NCBI RefSeq assembly: GCF_000022145.1
Contig: NC_011891.1
Coordinates: forward strand, 4,965,330 to 5,029,329
Direction: 5' to 3'
DNA from: Anaeromyxobacter dehalogenans 2CP-1
GTDB taxonomy: Bacteria > Myxococcota > Myxococcia > Myxococcales > Anaeromyxobacteraceae
DNA: 64,000 bases
Made by a program: the position numbers and the translations under genes. The notes below the pieces were generated by a model, which was not told the DNA's origin, searched no databases, and was given only the letters and a program-made list of their open reading frames with translations. This document shows positions 1-9,542 of this stretch, one piece after another (within the stretch, counting starts at the first letter, position 1; every line of letters begins with the position of its first letter).

Positions 1-957
1 TTGCCGCCGGGCGCCCGCCGGGTTACATCGGGCGGCGCCGTGGCCCTCCTCGACGCCCTGCGCGCGCTCACCTCCTTCTCCCCGCCGGCGGTCCTGCCCG
101 ACTGCGAGCCCGGCCTGCTCGGCGACGTGCTCGTGGCGCACGGGCTCGCGCCGCTCGCCTCCTTCCAGCTCGAGCACACCCGGCTCGGCGCCTCGGCGCC
201 GGAGGGGCTGCGCGAGCGCCTGCTCGCCCAGTACCAGGGCGTGGCGAACGACAACGTGCTGAAGATGGTGACGCTGCGCGGGCTGCTCCGGCCGGCCGAC
301 GGCGTGCCGGTGGTGCTGCTCGACGCCGCCGCCTACATCGACTGGCTCTACCCGCACCTCGCGTTCCGGCCCGTGGGCGACCTGCGCGTCGCGCTCGCCG
401 CCGGGGACGCGCAGCGCTTCGCCGACGCGATCCGAGGCGGCATGCAGCTCGAGCGCACCGAGCACGGCGGCCGCACCGCGATCTTCGGGGACGGGCGGCT
501 CACCGTCGCCGCGCAGGAGGGGCTGTTCTCCGGCGCGCCGGCCGATCCGCTGCTGTTCCAGCGCAGCACCCCCTACCTGGCGTTCGGCGCGGCGGCCGCC
601 CGCCCGTCGGCGGAGGACGCGCTCCTCGGCACGGTCGGCGAGCAGGCGCTCCTCGGCCTGCGCGCCCCGCTCATCACGTACGTCGACGTGCGCGAGCTGC
701 TCCGGCTCGGCCTCGACCGCGAGTACGTGCTCGCCCGGGCGCGCGCGCTCGGGCTCGCCCGCGCGCTCCACGGCGTGAGCCGGCTCGCGGCGCTGTTCTT
801 CCCGGACGTCGCCGACGCGGCCGCGGCGGTGCGCCCGGAGCTGGGGGCCGCCGAGCGGCTCGCGGTGGAGCGGGTGGTGGAGGCCGCCAGCGACCCCGCC
901 CGGCTGCGGCAGCTCCGCGGCGAGGACGCCGCGGCGCGCCTCGTGGTCGCGCCGTGA
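1..957 (+). CDS. Nucleotidyltransferase-like family protein (5' end uncertain)
   Basis: The reading frame is open from the first base of the window, so the true start may lie upstream; an in-frame GTG at 40 is a good internal alternative. The protein looks like the uncharacterised nucleotidyltransferase group (NTP_transf_5 type): an N-terminal helical region, then a segment with RPVGDLRVAL near residues 124-133 that resembles the R-x-x-x-DLD metal-binding strand of the fold, then a helical C-terminal half. The second Asp of the usual DxD pair is not evident, so activity is uncertain. Such proteins often sit beside polysaccharide genes, which fits the UDP-glucose dehydrogenase 60 bases downstream. 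Family assignment is by resemblance only. Confidence 0.5.
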   Translation: MPPGARRVTSGGAVALLDALRALTSFSPPAVLPDCEPGLLGDVLVAHGLAPLASFQLEHTRLGASAPEGLRERLLAQYQGVANDNVLKMVTLRGLLRPADGVPVVLLDAAAYIDWLYPHLAFRPVGDLRVALAAGDAQRFADAIRGGMQLERTEHGGRTAIFGDGRLTVAAQEGLFSGAPADPLLFQRSTPYLAFGAAAARPSAEDALLGTVGEQALLGLRAPLITYVDVRELLRLGLDREYVLARARALGLARALHGVSRLAALFFPDVADAAAAVRPELGAAERLAVERVVEAASDPARLRQLRGEDAAARLVVAP

Positions 958-1017
958 TCGGCCCGGGCGGGGCGTGCTAGATTGCGCCCCTCTGCTTTCC
1001 GTGAGGGACCGCTCGCA

Positions 1018-2328
1018 ATGAACATCACCGTCGTCGGCACCGGCTACGTGGGCCTCGTCACCGGCACCTGCTTCGCGGAGTCGGGCCACCGGGTCACCTG
1101 CCTCGACCTCGACGCCGCCAAGATCGAGACGCTCCGCGGCGGCGGGATCCCCATCTACGAGCCCGGCCTCGAGGAGCTGGTGCGCCGCAACGTGAAGGAG
1201 CGGCGCCTGTCCTTCACCACCTCCTACCCGGAGGCCATGAAGGACGCCGACGTGGCGTTCATCGCGGTGGGCACCCCGCCCGGCGAGAACGGCGACGCCG
1301 ACCTGTCGTACGTGCTCGCCGCCGCCCGCGAGATCGGCCGGCACCTCACCCGCTACACGGTGGTGGTGGACAAGAGCACGGTGCCGGTGGGCAGCGCCGA
1401 CAAGGTGGCCGAGGCGCTCCGCGAGGTGACCACGCAGCCGTTCGACGTGGTCTCCAACCCCGAGTTCCTGAAGGAAGGGGCCGCCATCGACGACTTCATG
1501 CGGCCGGACCGGGTGGTGGTGGGCGTCGCCTCCGAGCGCGCCCGCGCGGTGATGGCCGAGCTGTACGCGCCGTTCGTCCGCGCCGAGCAGCCGGTGCTGT
1601 TCATGGACCTGCGCTCGGCCGAGCTGACCAAGTACGCGGCGAACGCGATGCTGGCGACGCGCATCTCGTTCATGAACGAGATCGCCACGCTGTGCGAGAA
1701 GCTGGGCGCGGACGTGGACCAGGTCCGCCGCGGCATCGGCTCCGACCGGCGCATCGGCCACCCGTTCCTGTTCCCCGGGGTGGGCTTCGGCGGCTCCTGC
1801 TTCCCGAAGGACGTGCGCGCGGTGATGAGCATGGCGCGCCACCTGGGCCTCGACTTCGACCTGCTCCGCGCGGTGGAGCGCGTGAACGAGCGGCAGAAGC
1901 GCTGGCTGGTGGAGAAGGCGCACAAGCACTTCGGCACGCTGGCCGGGCGCACCTTCGGCGTGTGGGGGCTCGCGTTCAAGCCGCGCACCGACGACATGCG
2001 CGAGGCGCCGGCCATCACCGTGATCGAGGGCCTGCTCGCGGCCGGCGCCCGGGTCCGCGCCCACGATCCGGTGGCCGCCCAGGTGGCGGACGGCATCTTC
2101 CGCGGCCGCGGCGTGACGCTGGTGGACGAGCCGTACGCCGCCGCCGAGGGCGCCGACGCGCTCCTGCTCGTGACCGAGTGGAACGAGTTCCGCCAGCCCG
2201 ACCTGGCGCGCCTGAAGCAGCTCATGGCGCAGCCGGTGCTGTTCGACGGCCGGAACGTGTGGGACGCCGCCAAGGTCCGCGCGGCCGGGTTCACCTACTA
2301 CGGCGTGGGGCGGGCGGCGGAGTCGTAG
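1018..2328 (+). CDS. ugd: UDP-glucose 6-dehydrogenase
   Basis: Oxidises UDP-glucose to UDP-glucuronate with two NAD+ turnovers, supplying precursor for capsule, exopolysaccharide or lipid A sugars in the cytoplasm. The 436-residue protein has the N-terminal Rossmann motif GTGYVG (about residues 7-12), the substrate-binding stretch SNPEFLKEG, the catalytic cysteine in GFGGSCFPKD, and a C-terminal UDP-binding domain beginning near AFKPRTDDMREA. ATG 1018 is chosen because the family begins MxITVxGTGYVG directly there and a purine-rich GTGAGGGA lies about 10 bases upstream. It is followed by a palindromic repeat and a convergent gene. Confidence 0.97.
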   Translation: MNITVVGTGYVGLVTGTCFAESGHRVTCLDLDAAKIETLRGGGIPIYEPGLEELVRRNVKERRLSFTTSYPEAMKDADVAFIAVGTPPGENGDADLSYVLAAAREIGRHLTRYTVVVDKSTVPVGSADKVAEALREVTTQPFDVVSNPEFLKEGAAIDDFMRPDRVVVGVASERARAVMAELYAPFVRAEQPVLFMDLRSAELTKYAANAMLATRISFMNEIATLCEKLGADVDQVRRGIGSDRRIGHPFLFPGVGFGGSCFPKDVRAVMSMARHLGLDFDLLRAVERVNERQKRWLVEKAHKHFGTLAGRTFGVWGLAFKPRTDDMREAPAITVIEGLLAAGARVRAHDPVAAQVADGIFRGRGVTLVDEPYAAAEGADALLLVTEWNEFRQPDLARLKQLMAQPVLFDGRNVWDAAKVRAAGFTYYGVGRAAES

Positions 2329-2330
2329 GT

Positions 2331-2444
2331 CCCTCGACTCCGGCCGTGCCTCGCTCGGGATGAGCGATCCGCTCACCCTGAGCGTAGGCGAGCCGGAGGC
2401 TCGCCGGAGTCGAAGGGTCGGGATGAGCGGCCGGAGTCGAAGGG
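2331..2444. repeat. Palindromic intergenic repeat between convergent genes
   Basis: The gap between ugd and the convergent Lon-domain gene holds nested inverted repeats. CCCTCGACTCCGGC at its left end is mirrored by GCCGGAGTCGAAGGG, which itself occurs twice in tandem near 2404-2445. A CGAGCCGGAGGCTCG palindrome sits between them. The base composition is unlike coding sequence. It can fold from either strand and may act as a bidirectional 3'-end or REP-like element; no clear U-tract is present. Confidence 0.6.
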
Positions 2445-3140
2445 TCAGTTCTCCGGCCGCTGCCCCTTCGACAGCAGCAGCACCACCCCCGCGACCTCCT
2501 CGACCACGAGCTCGAGGCGGCGCTCGACCTCGAGCGTCTCCAGCACGCGCTGGCGGGCGTGCGGCTCGGACACCGCCGCGGCGGCCACCAGGTCGGCGAT
2601 GGCGGAGGCGTCGCGCATCTGCGCCACCGCCTCGGCCAGCGCCGGGGCGCCGGACTCGGGCGGGAGCCGGGTCGACAGCTCGAGCACGAGCTGCCGGAGC
2701 GAGGCGACGTCCGGCTCGAGCGCCTCGGGCCCCTCGTCCGGCCAGACGTCGTCGAGGACCTCGGCGCGGAACTCGCGGTAGGGCTTCTCGTTCGCGAGCT
2801 CCTGGATCAGCCGCACGCGGGCGACGCCGCGCACCACCAGGTCGTAGCGCCCGTCGTCGTAGCGGTCCTCCTGCTCGATGACGCAGGCGCCCGCCACCGG
2901 GAACAGCGGCGGGTGGAGCTGCTGCGCCGCCTCCATCGTGGTGAGCCCCGGGACCGCCAGGATGCGGTCCCCGCGCAGCGCGTCCGCCACGAGCGCGCGG
3001 TAGCGCGGCTCGAAGATGTGAAACGGCGTGGGCGTCCCCGGGAGGACGACCACGCCGTGGAGGGGAAACACCTTGAGGGCGGCGCACGCCTTCTCGAGCG
3101 CCGCCCTCGGTGACGGCGGAGCGATCCGCTCCGCGCACAT
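2445..3140 (-). CDS. Lon substrate-binding-domain protein
   Basis: A 231-residue protein made almost entirely of the Lon N-terminal (LAN/PUA-like) domain, without the ATPase or protease parts. The characteristic start LKVFPLHGVVVLPGTPTPFHI is followed by FEPRYRALVADAL and the strand VRGVARVRL; the C-terminal half is helical, as in stand-alone bacterial members. The role is unknown; these proteins are thought to bind unfolded peptides or act as adaptors. The start codon lies just one base after the end of the upstream pyrophosphatase gene, so the two are probably cotranscribed from the promoter at 5678-5707. Confidence 0.85.
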   Translation of the reverse strand: MCAERIAPPSPRAALEKACAALKVFPLHGVVVLPGTPTPFHIFEPRYRALVADALRGDRILAVPGLTTMEAAQQLHPPLFPVAGACVIEQEDRYDDGRYDLVVRGVARVRLIQELANEKPYREFRAEVLDDVWPDEGPEALEPDVASLRQLVLELSTRLPPESGAPALAEAVAQMRDASAIADLVAAAAVSEPHARQRVLETLEVERRLELVVEEVAGVVLLLSKGQRPEN

Positions 3141-3141
3141 G

Positions 3142-5589
<2,448 letters not shown>

Positions 5590-5677
5590 GGCGGGGACGG
5601 CTCCGACGTTGGGAGTACCCGTGAAAACTCGGCTCGTTGCGCGATGTTGCGCGGCCGGCGGGAATCCGGGACGGCGG

Positions 5678-5707
5678 ATACTACCGATCCGGCCCGGATC
5701 TTGGCAA
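5678..5707 (-). promoter_or_regulatory. Sigma-70-type promoter for hppA
   Basis: On the minus strand a TTGCCA -35 hexamer (5707-5702) is separated by 18 bases from TAGTAT (5683-5678). Transcription would begin about 80 bases before the hppA start codon. The gap is otherwise made of GC-rich palindromes. Confidence 0.55.
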
Positions 5708-5787
5708 GTACGCGTTCCCCCGGGCCGGGCCCCGGGGGGCCGGGCGGCGCCCCGCCAGCGGGGGGCGCACGCTCGCCCGCCCCGCGC

Positions 5788-6372
5788 CTACCCCTCGCCC
5801 GGCCCGCCCGGCGCGGTCGCCGCGACGGCGGTGCCGGCGTCCAGGGCGGCGAAGTTCACGCTGAAGTAGCCGGCCACGCCGCAGGAGAACAGGACGCGCT
5901 TCACGATCCGGAACGGCACGCCCTTGTCCGCCTGGATGTTCACCGCCCCCTCCCACTTCTTCTCGGGGTCGTTCTGGTGGATGAAGTCCCAGCGCTTCTT
6001 CTCGTCGCGCAGGCGCTCCTCCAGGGCGGGGATGTTGAGGTAGCCGCCCTCGCTGTCCAGCTCGCGGACGTCGGCCACCTTCACGCCGGTCACCACCACC
6101 TGCTCGGCGCTGATCGCCACCACCGGCGCGATCTCGATGATCTGCCCGTGGCGCGCGTCGGGCAGCTTGATGTCCTTCTGCATGTACAGCACCTCGCCCG
6201 TGGACGAGAACTGCTGCAGGAGGAAGATGACGAGCATCGTCATCATGTCCACCATGGGCACGACGTTCAGCTCGGCGTTGGTGGCCTTGTGCGCGCGGGC
6301 GAACTTGCCGCCGAGGATCTTCGACTTCTCGAACCGCTTCGCGGGCCGCTTCCCGGGGATGACGATGGGCAT
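5788..6372 (-). CDS. ExbD/TolR-family protein (second copy)
   Basis: A 194-residue single-pass inner-membrane protein of the energy-transducing TolR/ExbD family. It has a basic N-terminus (about 35 residues), then one membrane segment with the functional Asp in LNVVPMVDMMTMLVIF (near residues 35-50), then a periplasmic domain. It is longer than classical ExbD because of an inserted charged stretch around residues 105-140 (EERLRDEKKRWDFIHQ region) before the closing VNIQADKGVPF motif. It lies 15 bases after the first tolR and would form a proton channel with the TolQ-like protein. A specialised role distinct from the first copy is an inference. Confidence 0.85.
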   Translation of the reverse strand: MPIVIPGKRPAKRFEKSKILGGKFARAHKATNAELNVVPMVDMMTMLVIFLLQQFSSTGEVLYMQKDIKLPDARHGQIIEIAPVVAISAEQVVVTGVKVADVRELDSEGGYLNIPALEERLRDEKKRWDFIHQNDPEKKWEGAVNIQADKGVPFRIVKRVLFSCGVAGYFSVNFAALDAGTAVAATAPGGPGEG

Positions 6373-6387
6373 GGTCGCGCCTGGCTC

Positions 6388-6876
6388 TCAGACCCCGGTG
6401 ACGGACACGGACACGAGCCCCTGGCCCATGCACGTGTCGATGACCTGCACGAGGTCGCCGTAGCTCACGGTGTCCTCCGCCGAGACGGTCACCGCCGCGG
6501 CGTCCGGGTGCTCGCTGCGAAGCTGCTTCAGCCGGTCGTCGAGCGCCTTGTAGTCCTGGCGCGCGGCGCCGCCGGCGCGGTCCATGGGGATCTCCACGTT
6601 GAGGCCGGCCGAGGTGGTGAGGCTCATGCCGCGCTCGCTCACCGCCAGCGTCACCATGAGCGCCTTCTGCTGCTCGGTGGTGGGCGGCTCGGGCGCGCCC
6701 GCGCCGAACTGCTGCACCTGCAGGCGCGAGATCTGCGTCCACACCGCGGTGTAGAGCAGGAACGTGATGCAGCAGGAGAGGAGGTCGATGGCGGGGACGA
6801 CGTTGATGACCGCGTCGAGCGCCTTCTTCTTGCGCTTGCCGCCGCCGCCCGCCTCCGGGATCGCGCCGCCGCCCAT
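6388..6876 (-). CDS. ExbD/TolR-family protein (first copy)
   Basis: A 162-residue TolR/ExbD protein. A short Gly/Lys-rich cytoplasmic N-terminus leads to a transmembrane helix with the conserved proton-relay Asp in INVVPAIDLLSCCITF (about residues 24-40), and a periplasmic domain ending in a conserved strand-helix region. It starts three bases after the TolQ-like stop codon, so translation is likely coupled. With TolQ and the second TolR it forms an AglQRS/ExbB-ExbD-ExbD type set. Myxobacteria use such channels for gliding, envelope constriction or uptake; nothing in the window (no tolA, tolB or pal) decides which. Confidence 0.87.
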   Translation of the reverse strand: MGGGAIPEAGGGGKRKKKALDAVINVVPAIDLLSCCITFLLYTAVWTQISRLQVQQFGAGAPEPPTTEQQKALMVTLAVSERGMSLTTSAGLNVEIPMDRAGGAARQDYKALDDRLKQLRSEHPDAAAVTVSAEDTVSYGDLVQVIDTCMGQGLVSVSVTGV

Positions 6877-6879
6877 GCG

Positions 6880-7554
6880 CTACTCCTCCGACGGGACCGT
6901 CGCCGGCAGCTTCATCTTGTCGCGGTTCGCGACGATGAGGTTCAGCACCGAGACCGAGGTCTCGTTGATGTCGTCGAGCATCTGCTGCGACTTGCCCTGC
7001 AGCACCGAGTAGGCCACCAGCGCCGGGATGGCGGTGAGGAGGCCGAACGCGGTGCAGTTCATGGCCTCGGAGATGGAGTTCGCGAGGATGGTGGCCTTGT
7101 CGGCCGGGCTGGCGTTGGCGACCGCGCCGAACGCGCCGATGAGGCCGACGATGGTGCCGAGCAGGCCGAGCAGCGTGGCCACGTTGCCGAGCATGGCGAG
7201 GTAGCCGGTGCGCTTCTCGATCTTGGGCGACTCGCGCAGCGTCGCCTCGTCCATGGCGGCCTGCACGTCGGCCTCGCCCTTCGGGACGTTGATGAGGCCG
7301 GCCTTGATCACCGAGACGAGCGGGGTCTTCTTCTGCGACGCGCAGAAGCTGATCGCCCGGTCGAGGTCGCCGCGGTAGATGTGCTCCTTCAGCCCGCGGA
7401 GGAAGCCCTCCTTGTCCACCGAGGCCTGGAAGTAGAGCGCGAGCGCGCGGTCCACCACGAGGCCCACCACCACGATCAGCGAGGCGAGGATCGGGTGCAT
7501 CATCCACCCGCCCTCGTGATAGTGCTTCGCGAGCGCTCCGAACATTTCGCCCAT
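6880..7554 (-). CDS. MotA/TolQ/ExbB proton-channel protein
   Basis: A 224-residue three-helix inner-membrane protein. There is one helix near residues 18-38, a cytoplasmic loop, then the conserved channel block LGNVATLLGLLGTIVGLIGAF and a third helix around SEAMNCTAFGLLTAIPALVAY, which carries the family Thr. It is the proton-conducting partner of the two TolR/ExbD proteins encoded immediately downstream, and all three form one operon. The N-terminal MGEMFGALAKHYHEGGWMMH resembles other deltaproteobacterial TolQ proteins, supporting ATG 7554. Confidence 0.92.
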   Translation of the reverse strand: MGEMFGALAKHYHEGGWMMHPILASLIVVVGLVVDRALALYFQASVDKEGFLRGLKEHIYRGDLDRAISFCASQKKTPLVSVIKAGLINVPKGEADVQAAMDEATLRESPKIEKRTGYLAMLGNVATLLGLLGTIVGLIGAFGAVANASPADKATILANSISEAMNCTAFGLLTAIPALVAYSVLQGKSQQMLDDINETSVSVLNLIVANRDKMKLPATVPSEE

Positions 7555-7624
7555 TGCGGTCTCTGTGCCTCCGAGGGTGGGCCGCGCGGACGTCCCACGA
7601 ACATGCGCTTGCCCGGACGTGGTC

Positions 7625-7654
7625 TCCGTACCACGCGTTTTTCGAGGGCGTCAA
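7625..7654 (-). promoter_or_regulatory. Possible promoter for the tolQ-tolR-tolR operon
   Basis: On the minus strand TTGACG (7654-7649) is followed after 18 bases by TACGGA (7630-7625), about 70 bases upstream of the tolQ start. The -35 is strong and the -10 weak. An imperfect inverted repeat (7656-7666 with 7678-7689) lies just upstream and could bind a regulator. Confidence 0.35.
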
Positions 7655-7816
7655 CGCGACGGGGTACGCCCCACGCGTACCCTCGTCGCCGGATGTCGCG
7701 CGCCAATTCCGCCGATCACCGCGCGGCCTCGCTCGATGGTGCGACCGCACGCGCCCGGGGGCAATTGCCCGCCGGCGAGCCGCGTCGTACCCTCACGCCT
7801 CCGGACGCACCTCCTC

Positions 7817-9478
7817 ATGCCGCTCGACGACGCCTTCGCTCCGTATCGCCTCGCGCCGGGCGCGCTCCCGGAGGAGGCCGCGCGCGCCGCGGAGGCGCTC
7901 TCCGCCGAGCCCCTGCTCGCAGCGCCCGCCGAGCCGCTCCCGGCGCCGCTCGTGAACCGCGCGCTGGCCGACATCCCGGCCGGACGCGCCGCCACCGCCA
8001 GCGAGGCCTGCCGCGCCGCCGACGGCAACCCGGCCGGCCTCTCCGGGCCGCTCCGGGCCTGCCTCTCCTCGGACCGCCAGCAGGCGCGCGTGGCCGAGGC
8101 CGCCCGCGCCGCGCTGGACGCGGGCTTCGCCGGCGTGTGCCTCGATCGGCCCGACGCGCCGCTCGCGCTCGGGCTGCTCGGCGCCGGCTTCTGCGTGGAC
8201 TGCCAGCGCGCGGTGGGGCGCGAGCTGGTGCGCGAGTACGGCGACCACTTCCAGCCGGTGGACTACCTCGCCCTGGCGCGCGAGGCGGTGGCCCAGGCGC
8301 CGGGCGCGGTCACCTTCGACCACCTCCCCTTCGGGCGAGACTTCTGGAGGGTGCGCAACCGCGCGCTCGCGCTGGCGCTGCGCGGGTACGCCCGTTCGGC
8401 GCGCGACGCGGCTCGCGCGGCGGGGCGCGCCTTCGAGGTGGTGGCCCAGTTCGAGGCGCTCGGCCCGGCCCAGCTCGCGGCGGCGCGCCTGGTGGACGCG
8501 ACCATCTTCCCGGCGCCGGTCGCGAGCGGCGCCGGCCTGGTCCGGCTGCTCCGCGCCGCGGCGGGGCGCCGGCCGGTGGCGATCGCCACCCAGCGCGGCG
8601 ACGGCGCGCCGGCGGCGCTGGTCCGGCTCGCCGCGGTGGCCGCGGCCTGCGGCGTGGAGCTCTCCGGCCTCGAGCCCGGCGGCGCGGCCGGCAAGGAGGT
8701 GGCCGCGATCCGCCGGCTGGCGCGCCAGCTCGCGGTGCGCGCCGGGCGGCCGCCGTCGCTCGCGGTCCCGGTGGCGGAGCTGGCGGTGCTCTACTCGCCC
8801 GAGGCCGACCTGTGGACGGGCGGCCGGCACCGGCGCTCGGTGGAGCGGGCCGGCGACGCGCTCGCGGCGCTGCACGCGCAGGCGCCGGTGGTGATGCGCG
8901 TCCAGGACGCGCCGCCGGGCGCGGTGCTGGTGCTCGCCGACGCCGGCGCGCTCTCCGCGCTGGAGGCCTCGCAGGCGCGCCGCCGGCTGGAGGCGGGCGG
9001 CACGGTGCTCGCGTTCGGCGCGCCCGCCGCGGTGGACGAGGGCGGGCGGCAGACCGGCGCGTTCCTGCCCGCGGGCAAGCCGGGCGGCGTGCGCGTCGGC
9101 TCCGGCACGCTGGTGGAGCTGCCGCCGCTCGCGCCGGAGAAGGGCCCGGGCGGCGCGCCCGACCCGGCGGTGCTGGAGCGGACGCTCGCGTCGCTCCTCG
9201 GGCGCGGCCGCCGCGCCGCGCGGGTGGCCGGGCGCGCGCCGGTGCTGGTGGTGCTGAGCCGGACCGGCGAGGCGCTCGACGTGCACCTCGTCGCGGCGGA
9301 GCGCGCGCAGGGCGCGACGCTGTTCCTGGGCGAGCACGTGGCCGGCGGCGTCCGCCGCGGCCGCTTCGTCTCCTCCGACGGCTCGGACGTGCGCATCCCG
9401 CTCAACCCGTCCGGCTACTCGATCTCGACCGTGCTGCCGAGCTTCAAGGGCTACGCGGTGCTGTCGCTGAGCGCGTAG
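7817..9478 (+). CDS. Uncharacterised protein, possible glycoside-hydrolase-like architecture
   Basis: A 553-residue soluble protein with no signal peptide, starting at ATG 7817 (frame open upstream but non-coding in character). I do not recognise it firmly. The first 300 residues look like a (beta/alpha)8-type domain: GFAGVCLDRPDAP, then a CVDC pair in GFCVDCQRAVGREL, then DHLPFGRDFWRVRNR. Residues 320-470 resemble the Rossmann-like trimerisation domain of family 42 beta-galactosidases (a stretch LAVLYSPEADLW, then a Gly-rich turn LEAGGTVLAFG), and the C-terminal 80 residues are a beta-rich domain. No catalytic acid pair can be proven by eye. It stands alone on its strand between two minus-strand operons. 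Confidence 0.75.
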   Translation: MPLDDAFAPYRLAPGALPEEAARAAEALSAEPLLAAPAEPLPAPLVNRALADIPAGRAATASEACRAADGNPAGLSGPLRACLSSDRQQARVAEAARAALDAGFAGVCLDRPDAPLALGLLGAGFCVDCQRAVGRELVREYGDHFQPVDYLALAREAVAQAPGAVTFDHLPFGRDFWRVRNRALALALRGYARSARDAARAAGRAFEVVAQFEALGPAQLAAARLVDATIFPAPVASGAGLVRLLRAAAGRRPVAIATQRGDGAPAALVRLAAVAAACGVELSGLEPGGAAGKEVAAIRRLARQLAVRAGRPPSLAVPVAELAVLYSPEADLWTGGRHRRSVERAGDALAALHAQAPVVMRVQDAPPGAVLVLADAGALSALEASQARRRLEAGGTVLAFGAPAAVDEGGRQTGAFLPAGKPGGVRVGSGTLVELPPLAPEKGPGGAPDPAVLERTLASLLGRGRRAARVAGRAPVLVVLSRTGEALDVHLVAAERAQGATLFLGEHVAGGVRRGRFVSSDGSDVRIPLNPSGYSISTVLPSFKGYAVLSLSA

Positions 9479-9521
9479 CGCGATCCGCTCGCGCGCCCCG
9501 AGCGCAGGCGGGCCGCGGGCA

Positions 9522-9539
9522 CCCCCCGGAGCCGGGGGG
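9522..9539. terminator. GC hairpin between convergent genes
   Basis: An 8-bp perfect stem (CCCCCCGG with CCGGGGGG) and 2-base loop sits between the uncharacterised gene and the convergent histidine kinase. It lacks a U-tract, so it is only a candidate terminator. Confidence 0.35.
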
Positions 9540-9542
9540 CGG

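Noticed and set aside
1..28. TTGCCG and TTACAT with 16-base spacing at the left edge
   Set aside because: It could be a promoter for the first gene with GTG 40, but it overlaps a possible coding frame and is cut by the window edge.
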